Source: an uncultured Ileibacterium sp.
GTDB taxonomy: Bacteria; Bacillota; Clostridia; Peptostreptococcales; Anaerovoracaceae
Length of the DNA stretch: 38,798 nt
NCBI GenBank assembly: GCA_902488835.1
Contig: CABTXQ010000011.1
Span: 1 to 38,798 of the forward strand
Reading direction: 5' to 3'
Under the pieces are notes generated by a model. That model searched no databases and was not told the DNA's origin. It worked only from the letters and a program-made list of their open reading frames with translations. This document shows positions 1 through 8,749 of the stretch, in pieces. Numbering within the stretch: position 1 is the stretch's first letter; each line of letters starts with the position of its first letter. A program made the position numbers and the translations under genes.

Positions 1-1195
1 TATCCAGAAGATTTTTCCTCTGATTTACTCCGAAGCGATGCTGTTCATCTGTTATGACAAGCTTGAGATTTTTAAATAAAACATCCGATTGAATTAGAGC
101 GTGGGTCCCTATTACAAGATCTATAGATCCGTCTTTAATTCCGTTTAAGACGGCATTTTTTTCTTTATTTCTCATTGATCCACTGAGGAATCCGACGCTT
201 ATTCCAAATTTATTAAATGCTTCCTTTAATTTTTTATAATGTTGGATTGCAAGAACTTCTGTGGGGGCCATGAAAGCCGCCTGACCTCCGCCCTTTATAG
301 CCTTATATATTGCAATTTCTGCAACAATTGTCTTACCACTTCCTACATCTCCCTGGATAAGCCTGTTCATCGTTATATCAGAGCTTAAATCATTTTCTAT
401 TTCTTTAACAACCTTTTCCTGGTCCTTTGTTAGCTTAAATCCAATATTTTCAATAAATGGTGAGGTATCAATATCAGGAACCCTGTTTTTTTCATCCGGT
501 TCACTTATACGCTTTTTGTTCTTTATTATATCGATCTGATATATGAGGAGTTCATTGTATATCAGCCTGTATTTTGCAGCTTGATAAGATTTGATGTTGT
601 TTGGAAAATGTATATTTTTATATGCAAATTCATTATTGCAAAGCTTTCTTTTATTTATTATTTCTCCTCTTAGAAAATCATTAGATAAATCAACGTTAGA
701 AAGAGCATATCTCATCCATTTTCTAAAGTCTTTGTTGGTAACCCCTCTTGTGCATCTATAAACGGGTAAAATTCCACGTATATCGTTTGCTTCTTCCTTT
801 TTATTTATCTCCGGATTTACAAATATTTTTTCACCGTTTTTAATATTCACCGATCCGTAAACTATGTATTCATCTGAAATATTTAAAGATTTCGCCAGAT
901 ATGGCATGTTAAAAAAACTTAGCTTGAAAATCCCTTCTTTATCTGCCATTCTACAGTCAAGTATGGTCCTTCCGCCTGATATTCGTTTTACCCTCTTACT
1001 GAGAAGTTTACCTATAGCCAGTATCTTTTTCCCAGGTGCAAACTTATCAGAATATGTTATATATCTTCTATCCTCATATTTTACGGGTTTATAATTCACT
1101 AAATCCCAAACTTTTTTAATTCCGATGTTTTCAAGCTTTTGTTTTTTCTTAGCTCCTATTCCTTTGATGACATCTATAGGATTATCAAGATTCAA
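1..1195 (-). CDS. recG: ATP-dependent DNA helicase RecG, N-terminal part (cut by window edge)
   Basis: RecG is a double-stranded DNA translocase that remodels stalled forks and Holliday junctions. About 398 codons are present and the gene runs off the left edge. The conceptual protein starts near MNLDNPIDVIKGIG and continues through the wedge/OB region. It has a Walker A motif GDVGSGKT (around 330-355), the following APTEVLA segment, and a DEQHRFG helicase motif II at the edge. No ATG fits the beginning; I chose TTG at 1195 because AGAGG lies 10 nt upstream (1206-1210). It follows the Asp23-like gene with almost no gap, so the two are probably co-transcribed. In Bacillus the order is rpmB-yloU-yloV-sdaAB-sdaAA-recG, so this is a shortened version. 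Identity is certain; the exact start is less so. Confidence 0.95.
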   Translation of the reverse strand, partial: MNLDNPIDVIKGIGAKKKQKLENIGIKKVWDLVNYKPVKYEDRRYITYSDKFAPGKKILAIGKLLSKRVKRISGGRTILDCRMADKEGIFKLSFFNMPYLAKSLNISDEYIVYGSVNIKNGEKIFVNPEINKKEEANDIRGILPVYRCTRGVTNKDFRKWMRYALSNVDLSNDFLRGEIINKRKLCNNEFAYKNIHFPNNIKSYQAAKYRLIYNELLIYQIDIIKNKKRISEPDEKNRVPDIDTSPFIENIGFKLTKDQEKVVKEIENDLSSDITMNRLIQGDVGSGKTIVAEIAIYKAIKGGGQAAFMAPTEVLAIQHYKKLKEAFNKFGISVGFLSGSMRNKEKNAVLNGIKDGSIDLVIGTHALIQSDVLFKNLKLVITDEQHRFGVNQRKNLLD

Positions 1196-1197
1196 AC

Positions 1198-1611
1198 TTA
1201 TAATACCTCTACTCTATTATTGTTCCATGTGATTCTAATTTCTCTTGCTGCAACTTTATCTGACATTATTCCCTTTACATTTGCATAAATTATTACATGC
1301 GTTTCAATTCCAATCATTGAAAATATATCAATGATATTTTTGAATAATTCTTTGGCTGATTTTTTTATACTCTTACCAAAGAGAGCTATGTAATTAATTT
1401 CAACTGTAATAACGTCATCATCAAACGATACATCTACCGATCCAAAAGAATCTTTTGATTTATTAATATCACTTTTTGTCAATGGTCTTCCATTCTTATT
1501 GCACGGAATTAATTTATCTTTACATTTCAGCATTTCTGAAAACACTATTTTTTCTATTACATCTTCTGATATATTTATAGAACCAAGCTCGTTTACTACT
1601 ATAGGTTTCAT
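1198..1611 (-). CDS. Asp23/Gls24-like protein (YloU position)
   Basis: A protein of 137 residues starting MKPIVVNELGSINIS. The pattern of an N-terminal segment with a conserved-looking ISEDVIEKIV helix, a beta strand near DDVITVEINYIALFG and a long helix KKSAKELFKNIIDIF resembles the Asp23/Gls24 (DUF322) alkaline-shock family. The gene also sits between rpmB and recG, where Firmicutes carry yloU. The family is membrane-associated and linked to cell-envelope stress; its biochemical role is poorly known. The reading frame is open upstream to 1671, but that extension would start inside the rpmB terminator hairpin. I therefore use ATG at 1611, with AGGT 8 nt upstream. It has no transmembrane segment. 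The sequence is divergent, so the family call rests partly on position. Confidence 0.6.
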   Translation of the reverse strand: MKPIVVNELGSINISEDVIEKIVFSEMLKCKDKLIPCNKNGRPLTKSDINKSKDSFGSVDVSFDDDVITVEINYIALFGKSIKKSAKELFKNIIDIFSMIGIETHVIIYANVKGIMSDKVAAREIRITWNNNRVEVL

Positions 1612-1627
1612 TTTCATTACCTGTAAA

Positions 1628-1661
1628 TAAAAAATCCTGAGCGCAAAATGCGTCCAGGACT
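1628..1661 (-). terminator. Intrinsic terminator after rpmB
   Basis: On the minus strand a stem TCCTG...CAGGA, extended by a CGCA/TGCG pairing around a short loop, is followed by a run of U (A-run at 1628-1634 on the plus strand). It lies just after the rpmB stop, and just before the downstream gene's ribosome binding site. It would separate rpmB from most transcription of the Asp23-like gene and recG, with read-through possible. Confidence 0.75.
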
Positions 1662-1677
1662 CATAAAACAATATCTC

Positions 1678-1869
1678 CTAAATGGCACGGTCCACCTTGC
1701 CAGACTTTAGGCAGCTAGTGCATACATTTGTCCTTCTTACTGTTCCATTGTCATTGATCCTAACAGACTGTATGTTAGCATTCCACTTTCTCCTGGAATG
1801 TCTGTTAGAATGTGAAACCGCATTTCCTGATGCCTGCTGTTTTCCACAAATCTCGCACTTCTTTGACAT
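1678..1869 (-). CDS. rpmB: 50S ribosomal protein L28 (zinc-ribbon form)
   Basis: A 63-residue structural protein of the large ribosomal subunit. It begins MSKKCEICGK, with the family signature VSHSNRHSRRKWNANIQ and a C-terminal CTSCLKSGKV. The two CxxC pairs (CEIC and CTSC) mark the zinc-binding C+ paralogue. ATG at 1869 is chosen because AAGGAGGT lies 7 nt upstream; a GTG three codons earlier would overlap that site. It is first in a minus-strand unit with its own promoter (1919-1947) and terminator (1628-1661). Confidence 0.96.
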   Translation of the reverse strand: MSKKCEICGKQQASGNAVSHSNRHSRRKWNANIQSVRINDNGTVRRTNVCTSCLKSGKVDRAI

Positions 1870-1918
1870 TTGCCGCACCTCCTTACTTCAAATTCTCTGT
1901 ATAACAAATACTTTGGTA

Positions 1919-1947
1919 GTATAACATAGCACAAGCATTAAATGCAA
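1919..1947 (-). promoter_or_regulatory. Probable sigma-70-type promoter of rpmB
   Basis: On the minus strand TTGCAT (1942-1947) and TTATAC (1919-1924) are separated by exactly 17 nt. They lie about 50 nt upstream of the rpmB ATG. Confidence 0.5.
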
Positions 1948-2070
1948 GAAATTTACTTTCTTTTTGTAATGATATATTATTTGTTATCTATTATTAGCCT
2001 TTATAATCTTTATAAATAATAGTATAATTCTTTCGAAAAGAACTGTTAAATACCAAGAGGACAATATTAA

Positions 2071-3552
2071 ATGCATAAAAAACATCACATCAAACACAAA
2101 TCCAGGATTATTGTTTCACTAATTATACTGATTACAATAGTTACCGGCGTGTCATTTAAACTTATTAAGCGATTCGATATGGTCAATAAGCAAGTATATC
2201 GCATATATGAAGATGACTTAAGGACTCACATAGATCAATTTCATTCAACCGATGATATTCTTAATTACATTAAAGACTGGGGTTATAAGCAGGGTCTTAT
2301 CAGCATAATGGATGACAGCAATAATATAATATTTCAAAGACCTGCCACTACAGGAAATGAAGGAAACAACCCTACAGTAGTATGTGTTGACGTTGATTAT
2401 TTGACCATAGATAAAAACATTTCTGATATTTCAACTGCTCTTTATATTGCAGCTGCACAAAATGATCAAAAACTAAAAGGTGGTGCTATAACCGTAATTT
2501 TTCTAAATGATGATAAGAACCTTAACATAGGTGCAAGGGATCTTGATCCTGAATACATTCCATCCGGAGCAAGTGTATTTTATTTGAGCTCCAATAAGGA
2601 TTCCTATTCCTCTCGTAGCTCCTTTGCAAGATCTGTTTCAAATATTCATATCGATAATGATTTTGAAGAACGCACCTGTGATACTATGCTAAAAATAAAA
2701 ATTGAAGGTGTTAACATGTCTTCATCCGGCGATGCTCAAGATTCACAACCGCCCGTTATCCAGCAGCTCCAGTCTATTTTAACAAGGCTAAGAACTAAGT
2801 CTACGCAATTTGAGATAAGTGATATATCCTTGAGTGACAATGGTAACCTTAAGCCTACATCCCTTGAGCTAAATTTACTAATAAATAACTATGACTTGGA
2901 AGCTTACAAAAAATGGCTTGATGATAAGTCTAATAAATTTGAGAAAAAACACAAAAAAAATAATCCTAATATTTCATACACATATGAGGTAATAACAGAA
3001 CAAGGGTCCTTGCCAACTTATGTCTATGGTTCTGAATGTATCAAATCTTTATCAAATATTTTATATACAATAAAAAATGGTGACTATAAATTTGAAGATG
3101 AAAAAGACAATGATTTAGGAAATAAGAATATTAAACGTTACGGTAAAAATATAATTACAAATATAAGTACAGATAGCGATTCAATCGAATTGAAGATAGT
3201 CACGGACGCTATTGATGAAGCTTATGTTGCTCAAATACAAGATGAGAATAGTACAGCTGCAGTTATTTTTAATTCAACATATACATCTGATGAAGTCATT
3301 CCGGTATTTAATAATAAGGATCATTCACTTAATAAAATGCTTGCAAAAGCTTATACAAAGGTTAATTTATTTACAGACCGTAACATCACACTTCCGGAAG
3401 AGTGGGATGAAAGCTTTACAACATGCTCATATCTTAATTTAAAGAATGATAAGCTCAACACTTTGCATATTTCGATTTCAGAAAATGACGGCCCAAATAT
3501 TTCAAATGTTTTGTTAAATTATCATAACTGGCCTGAAGGTAAATGGATATAG
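2071..3552 (+). CDS. Membrane-anchored M20/PepD-like protein lacking metal ligands
   Basis: A 493-residue protein with one N-terminal membrane segment (about 12-29) and a large, probably extracytoplasmic, body. The body reads like aminoacyl-histidine dipeptidase (PepD, M20 family). NNIIFQRPATTGN (about 84-96) then NPTVVCVDVDYL matches the family's N-I-L-x-R-P-A-T-x-G...HLDM stretch. IAAAQ...GGAITVIFLNDDK (127-149) matches the strand before the catalytic EE. LKIKIEGVNMSSSGD (207-221) matches LKGLKGGHSGG. The ligands themselves are gone: HLD is VDVD, the DNG segment is missing, EE is DD, the NTDSEEEG aspartate is a serine, and the late GPH is GPN (474-476). I infer a pseudo-enzyme. AGAGGA precedes the ATG. 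The gene lies 73 nt upstream of a class A PBP on the same strand, so a wall-related role is possible but unproven. Confidence 0.5.
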   Translation: MHKKHHIKHKSRIIVSLIILITIVTGVSFKLIKRFDMVNKQVYRIYEDDLRTHIDQFHSTDDILNYIKDWGYKQGLISIMDDSNNIIFQRPATTGNEGNNPTVVCVDVDYLTIDKNISDISTALYIAAAQNDQKLKGGAITVIFLNDDKNLNIGARDLDPEYIPSGASVFYLSSNKDSYSSRSSFARSVSNIHIDNDFEERTCDTMLKIKIEGVNMSSSGDAQDSQPPVIQQLQSILTRLRTKSTQFEISDISLSDNGNLKPTSLELNLLINNYDLEAYKKWLDDKSNKFEKKHKKNNPNISYTYEVITEQGSLPTYVYGSECIKSLSNILYTIKNGDYKFEDEKDNDLGNKNIKRYGKNIITNISTDSDSIELKIVTDAIDEAYVAQIQDENSTAAVIFNSTYTSDEVIPVFNNKDHSLNKMLAKAYTKVNLFTDRNITLPEEWDESFTTCSYLNLKNDKLNTLHISISENDGPNISNVLLNYHNWPEGKWI

Positions 3553-3625
3553 TTTTGTGTTATAATCAACCGATGAATTAAATAAATTTTAACAATAATG
3601 CATATTTTATGGAGGCAATATTTAT

Positions 3626-6600
3626 ATGCAAAAAGACATTGACAAAAGGACTGAAAATGATAGAGAAATAGATGAATTCCTATCCTCAGATAATTCCAAT
3701 TCAAAAGATCAATCCGATATAAAAAAATCAACTGGACTTGACGGATTTGTTGATATAGATTCAAAAAGCAAGGGCTTGAATCGTGAACCTGTTACAGATA
3801 CGCCTGACACAGGTATTGAAACTGGAATTCCCGACGAAGTCGCTGATGAAATCATAAATAATTATGAAAACATGAAGAAAAATAAAACTTCAAGTGATAT
3901 CCCCGATAAGCAACGGGGGAAATTTAGATTACACGATAAGATTTCTACCGATGACATGAAGGAAAAGTTTTCAAAAGTTGCTCTTAAGATAAAAACCGCA
4001 TTTAATAATACAAAAAATTCGTTTTTCTCGTGGACCAAGAATATAAAAATAAATAAACCTGATATCAAATTGCCTTCTCTTAATATTGGTTCAAACAAAA
4101 AAGTATTAAAAATTCTAAAGTATATATTGATCGCCCTTTTATCTATTTTTATGCTGTTTGCATTATATTCATTCATAATTGTAACCACTGCTCCAAAGAT
4201 TCATCCGGAAACGATATATAAATCAGTAGCAGAAACTAGCAGAATATACGATGACTCCGGTAACGAAATTGATAAAGTGTATTACAACCAAGATCGTACT
4301 CTTGTAAGCAGGAAAGATATGCCTGACAATCTTATAAATGCCTATATCGCACTTGAAGATAAGACATTCTATAAACACCACGGTTTTAACTGGACAAGGA
4401 TGTTTGGTGCTGTCTGGGATGCCATTAAAGGCTCAAATAATATAAGTGGTACAAGCACTATAACACAGCAACTCGCGAGGAATGTGTATCTCCCCGAAAT
4501 AAAGAGTCAAAGAAGTATCAAGAGAAAAATTCTTGAGATGTATTATGCTGACCAAATAGAAAAGGCATTGACAAAAGACCAGATAATCGAAGCTTATCTT
4601 AATACAATATATCTCGGTTTTGGAAATTATGGTATTGAAACAGCTGCAAAGTCCTATTTTTCAAAAGATGTAAAAGATCTTACTCTTTTGGAGTGTGCTT
4701 CACTCGCAGCCCTTCCACAGGCCCCTGATTCATATGCCCTGATTAAACATGCAGATGAAGCCAACATATCTGACAATTCAGCAAATATTATCATGAGAGA
4801 GCCGGAAACATATATTGCAAATGACTTATCAAAAGGAAGACGTAACACCTGCTTAAAATTGATGAAGAAACAAGGATTTATCGATAAAAAGCAATTTGAC
4901 GAAGTATATGATAAGAATTTAATAGATTTCATTAATCCAAATATTGCTACATACTCTAATATATACACATATTTTACCGATTATATGATTGAGCAAGTAG
5001 TTAATGACCTAAATAAGAAATATAAAATTTCTGAAGAAGATGCAAAAAGAATGATATATACCGGTGGCCTTAAGATATATTCAACACTTGATTCAACTGC
5101 ACAACAAGCAGCTGCTTCAGAATTTTCCAACGATAATAACTTTCCTGATCTTCAATGGCTAAGAACCGATGGTAACGATAATATAATATCGGATGAAGGT
5201 GAGATAATTCTTTACAAACACAGCAATATAATAAATTCAGATCATAATATAATCCTTAACTCTGATGAGTTCACTAATAATAAGGATGGTTCTATTACAA
5301 TAAAAAGAGGACGAAGACTTAACATATATACCACAAAATCTGGAGGTGTAGTCGATTATAGTCTTGAACTAAAACACACTTATTTCCGTGAAAATGGAAC
5401 CTTATATACCATTGCCGGTGGATACATTAATATACCTGCGAAATATAAAACTCTTGATGATAATGACGACCTTGTGATTTCAAGTGATTTTATTAAGAAT
5501 AATAAAAATATCTATGTTTCGGACTCCTCTCTTGTAATTACAGAGAATGCATATACTCTCCCTGCGAAGACAATTCAGCCACAAGCTGCTATTGCAATCG
5601 TAGAAGTTGCTACAGGTCAGGTAAAAGCCATGATGGGTGGTAGAGAAACTATTGGTAAACAGCTATTCAATAGAGCAACTGCCCTTAGACAACCCGGTTC
5701 ATCTTTAAAGCCGCTGGGAGTATATGGCGCAGCCCTGCAGAAGAGCAAGGATTATGCAGACAAGGGAGAAGTGTGGCCTTTTGTAAATTATCATAATGAT
5801 AGCCAAGGAGCAAACTATGGAAATTATATGACAGCAGGAACTCATATTATTGATCAAGCACAGAATATTAATGGTAAGAATTGGCCAAAAAATGCTGATA
5901 GAAGATATCATGGTGCAGTAACATTGAGAAGAGCTCTTCAACAATCATTAAATGTTCCTGCTGTAAAAATACAACTTCAAGTTGGTAATGAATACTCCGC
6001 AAATCTTATTAAAAAGTTTGGAATTACATCTCTTGTTACTGAAGGCAATACAAGTGATATGAATCCTGCTGCTCTTGCACTAGGCGGTCTTACTAAGGGT
6101 GTTTCACCACTTGAAATGGCAGAAGCATATGCTGTATTTCCTAACGGCGGAGAAAGAAATACACCAACTTCATATACTAAAGTTGTCAATAGAGATGGCA
6201 AGACAATTCTTACAGGAAAGGCTAAATCATATAAGGTTATTGACGAAGGTGTTGCATGGATAATGACTGATCTTCTCAAATCTGTAGTATCTAACGGAAT
6301 TGGATATTCTGCAAGACTATCCGGTGTTAGTGCTGGAGGAAAGACTGGTACAACGAGTGATTCATATGATGTATGGTTTGACGGATTTACTCCTAAATAT
6401 GCAGGAGCTATATGGATAGGAAGTGATGTCAACATAGCTCTTTCGGGAGGATCATATATGACAGCAAGACTTTGGGGAAAGATCATGCAACAAATACCGA
6501 AGGCTCTTGAAGGAGACTATAAAGCACAACCAGATGATGTCATATATTATGGTGGTGAATACTACACAACTGGCACAGAAAAAGGAATATACCGTTATGT

Positions 6601-6685
6601 TCCTCCAAAGCCAAAAGAAGAGCCGAAAGAAAATAAAGAAGAAGAAAAGAAGCCAGCAGAGCCGGAGAGTTCTAATCAAAACTAG
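3626..6685 (+). CDS. Class A penicillin-binding protein (bifunctional peptidoglycan synthase)
   Basis: This enzyme polymerises lipid II into glycan strands and cross-links the stem peptides. It has 1019 residues: a long charged cytoplasmic N-terminus (about 1-160), a membrane segment (about 164-188), and a GT51 transglycosylase with LEDKTFYKHHG (catalytic Glu244) and TITQQLARN. A linker/insert region follows, then a transpeptidase with SSLK (Ser692-Lys695), SLN (774-776) and KTGT (from Lys906). The tail is rich in Pro, Glu and Lys. All catalytic motifs are intact. GGAGG precedes ATG 3626. It is longer than typical PBP1A/PonA proteins, mainly because of the N-terminal extension. It sits downstream of the M20-like gene and converges on uppP, which recycles its lipid carrier, with two bases between the stop codons. 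Confidence 0.95.
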   Translation: MQKDIDKRTENDREIDEFLSSDNSNSKDQSDIKKSTGLDGFVDIDSKSKGLNREPVTDTPDTGIETGIPDEVADEIINNYENMKKNKTSSDIPDKQRGKFRLHDKISTDDMKEKFSKVALKIKTAFNNTKNSFFSWTKNIKINKPDIKLPSLNIGSNKKVLKILKYILIALLSIFMLFALYSFIIVTTAPKIHPETIYKSVAETSRIYDDSGNEIDKVYYNQDRTLVSRKDMPDNLINAYIALEDKTFYKHHGFNWTRMFGAVWDAIKGSNNISGTSTITQQLARNVYLPEIKSQRSIKRKILEMYYADQIEKALTKDQIIEAYLNTIYLGFGNYGIETAAKSYFSKDVKDLTLLECASLAALPQAPDSYALIKHADEANISDNSANIIMREPETYIANDLSKGRRNTCLKLMKKQGFIDKKQFDEVYDKNLIDFINPNIATYSNIYTYFTDYMIEQVVNDLNKKYKISEEDAKRMIYTGGLKIYSTLDSTAQQAAASEFSNDNNFPDLQWLRTDGNDNIISDEGEIILYKHSNIINSDHNIILNSDEFTNNKDGSITIKRGRRLNIYTTKSGGVVDYSLELKHTYFRENGTLYTIAGGYINIPAKYKTLDDNDDLVISSDFIKNNKNIYVSDSSLVITENAYTLPAKTIQPQAAIAIVEVATGQVKAMMGGRETIGKQLFNRATALRQPGSSLKPLGVYGAALQKSKDYADKGEVWPFVNYHNDSQGANYGNYMTAGTHIIDQAQNINGKNWPKNADRRYHGAVTLRRALQQSLNVPAVKIQLQVGNEYSANLIKKFGITSLVTEGNTSDMNPAALALGGLTKGVSPLEMAEAYAVFPNGGERNTPTSYTKVVNRDGKTILTGKAKSYKVIDEGVAWIMTDLLKSVVSNGIGYSARLSGVSAGGKTGTTSDSYDVWFDGFTPKYAGAIWIGSDVNIALSGGSYMTARLWGKIMQQIPKALEGDYKAQPDDVIYYGGEYYTTGTEKGIYRYVPPKPKEEPKENKEEEKKPAEPESSNQN

Positions 6686-6687
6686 TA

Positions 6688-7548
6688 TTATGAAATTAGT
6701 ATAAAATAAATAATAACTATAATTCCAAGAGCTATTCTATACCATCCGAATATCTTGAAATCGTGCTTTCTGATGTACTCCATAAGCAATTTAATTACAA
6801 GGATGGATACAACAAATGCAGTAATCATTCCAATAAGCAAGATGATCCATTCTATTCCGGTAAATTTGAGCCCTTTAGATAAATACTTAGCTATTTTAAG
6901 AATGCTTGCACCAGCCATAACAGGAATTGCTAAGATAAAAGTAAATTCTGCTGCAACTTTTCTAGATACCCCAAGGAGCAGTCCTCCGAGTATAGTTGAA
7001 CCTGACCTCGATGTGCCCGGCAGGACTGCTGATATAACTTGAAATATCCCTATTTCTAATGCAGTCTTATACGATAAATCATCAAGCTCTACGACCTTTT
7101 CTTTGTTTAAGCCATCATCTCTATTTTTCTTATTGATATTCTCGACAATTATAAATGCTATTCCTACTATAATGAGCATCAACGCTACAACAAACCAGTT
7201 GTACAAGTGTTCATTTATCCAGTCATCAAGTAATATTCCTATGATCGCTGCAGGGATGCACGCAATAATCGTCTTCCCCCAGAGAGAAAGGACTTTCCTT
7301 CTTACAACAAATATAGTATTTCCGCTCTTAGATTTTCTAATTGGCCAAATTGTGTCCCAGTACAAAATCACTACAGCAAATATTGCACCAAACTGTATTA
7401 CAACGAGAAATAGATTCCAGAAATCTTTAGATACATTTAGCTTAATAAATTTATCTAGCAAAATCATGTGTCCGGTGCTACTAACAGGTAACCACTCAGT
7501 TATCCCTTCAACTATTCCGAAAATAACTGCTTTAATTATATTTAACAT
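6688..7548 (-). CDS. uppP: Undecaprenyl-diphosphatase UppP/BacA
   Basis: An integral membrane phosphatase that converts undecaprenyl diphosphate to the monophosphate carrier for peptidoglycan precursors; extra copies give bacitracin resistance. The 286 residues carry both family signatures: EGITEWLPVSSTGH (about 14-27) and PGTSRSGSTI near residue 178. Multiple hydrophobic helices are visible. GGAGA lies upstream of ATG 7548. It follows mnmA by 37 nt on the same strand, so the two may share a transcript. Its stop nearly touches the PBP stop on the opposite strand, and no terminator hairpin is visible between them. Confidence 0.96.
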   Translation of the reverse strand: MLNIIKAVIFGIVEGITEWLPVSSTGHMILLDKFIKLNVSKDFWNLFLVVIQFGAIFAVVILYWDTIWPIRKSKSGNTIFVVRRKVLSLWGKTIIACIPAAIIGILLDDWINEHLYNWFVVALMLIIVGIAFIIVENINKKNRDDGLNKEKVVELDDLSYKTALEIGIFQVISAVLPGTSRSGSTILGGLLLGVSRKVAAEFTFILAIPVMAGASILKIAKYLSKGLKFTGIEWIILLIGMITAFVVSILVIKLLMEYIRKHDFKIFGWYRIALGIIVIIYFILIS

Positions 7549-7585
7549 TTATATTCTCCATTCCTTCTATTATTTTTTATTATGC

Positions 7586-8647
7586 TTATTCTTCTAATTC
7601 CCGACAAATTATTCCGCCGCCTATAACGATTCCGTCATCTCTATAAAATACTGCAGACTGTCCAGGTGTAACTGATTTTTGCATTTGATCAAATCTAACA
7701 AGTACAAGATTATCACCTTTCAATTCCAACTTGCATTTCTGAGGATTCTGATGATACCTTGTCCTAACAAGACAATCTATCTCCCTATCCGGTTTTCCAT
7801 TTATCCAATTTATTTCTTTAACAATAATTTTGTCCCTAAATATCTGATCCTTTGTACCGAGATATATCTTATTGTCAAATGCTGAGATCTTTTTAACGTA
7901 AAGTGGCTCTTTATATGATACTCCAAGACCCTTTCTTTGACCTACTGTGTAGTGAATAATACCCTTATGCTTTCCCAAAAATTCTCCATTAGGACCAACA
8001 AAATCTCCGGTTGGTATCTCAATATCCGTTTTTTCTATAATTACAGATGCGTAATCACCGGATGGCACAAAACATATGTCCTGACTTTCATCTTTATCAG
8101 CAGTTGGAAGGTGATACTTCCTAGCAATACTTCGCACATCTTCCTTGTCCATATTCCCCAGCGGGAAAATCGTTCTTCTTAGCATTTCTTCACTAATGTT
8201 ATAAAGGAAATAACTCTGATCTTTTTTCTTATTATCAGCTTCTGCAAGATAATACCTATCATCATTTTCGATGATCTTTGCATAGTGACCAGTTGCAACA
8301 TAGTCAAATCCAAGCTCAAATGCTTTATCATATAGTAGGCCGAATTTGAGGAATTTATTACATTCAACACATGGATTTGGAGTAATCCCATCAATATAAG
8401 CGTTTACAAATTTATTTACTACATGCTCATTAAATTCTTTTCGAAAATCAAATGTAATAAAAGGTATGCCTAGCGTATTTGCAACTTCTCTTGCATCATT
8501 TATTTCGATATTTGCTTTTTGATCGCATGTTTCGTGTAAAATCATGGTCATTCCCACGCAAGTATATCCCCTATTTATTAAAATTTCAGCTGCAACACTG
8601 CTGTCTACTCCACCGGAGAGTGCAATAAGTGCCCTACCTTTTCCCAT
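7586..8647 (-). CDS. mnmA: tRNA-specific 2-thiouridylase MnmA
   Basis: Cytoplasmic enzyme that makes 2-thiouridine at the wobble base of tRNA Lys, Glu and Gln, using ATP and persulfide sulfur. The 353 residues match the usual length. Visible motifs are the PP-loop ALSGGVDSSVA (about 8-18), NPCVECNK with the first catalytic cysteine, ATGHYAKI, and DESQDICFVPSGDY with the second catalytic cysteine. The C-terminal beta-barrel ends in GGGIICREL. AGGAAT precedes ATG 8647. No cysteine desulfurase gene is adjacent here. Confidence 0.96.
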   Translation of the reverse strand: MGKGRALIALSGGVDSSVAAEILINRGYTCVGMTMILHETCDQKANIEINDAREVANTLGIPFITFDFRKEFNEHVVNKFVNAYIDGITPNPCVECNKFLKFGLLYDKAFELGFDYVATGHYAKIIENDDRYYLAEADNKKKDQSYFLYNISEEMLRRTIFPLGNMDKEDVRSIARKYHLPTADKDESQDICFVPSGDYASVIIEKTDIEIPTGDFVGPNGEFLGKHKGIIHYTVGQRKGLGVSYKEPLYVKKISAFDNKIYLGTKDQIFRDKIIVKEINWINGKPDREIDCLVRTRYHQNPQKCKLELKGDNLVLVRFDQMQKSVTPGQSAVFYRDDGIVIGGGIICRELEE

Positions 8648-8749
8648 ATCATATTCCTATATCAATAAACAGTCTTAATTTATTCACCTGCCCATTATAC
8701 AACATATGTTATAATTCGTGTTAGAAAAAAATAACGGAAGTGATTAAAT

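Noticed and set aside
1612..1671. Longer N-terminus for the Asp23-like protein (start at 1671)
   Set aside because: It would be read from inside the rpmB terminator stem and has no ribosome site; ATG 1611 does.
5977..6486. Opposite-strand open frame of 169 codons inside the PBP
   Set aside because: It is a shadow of the transpeptidase domain with no ribosome site or family likeness.
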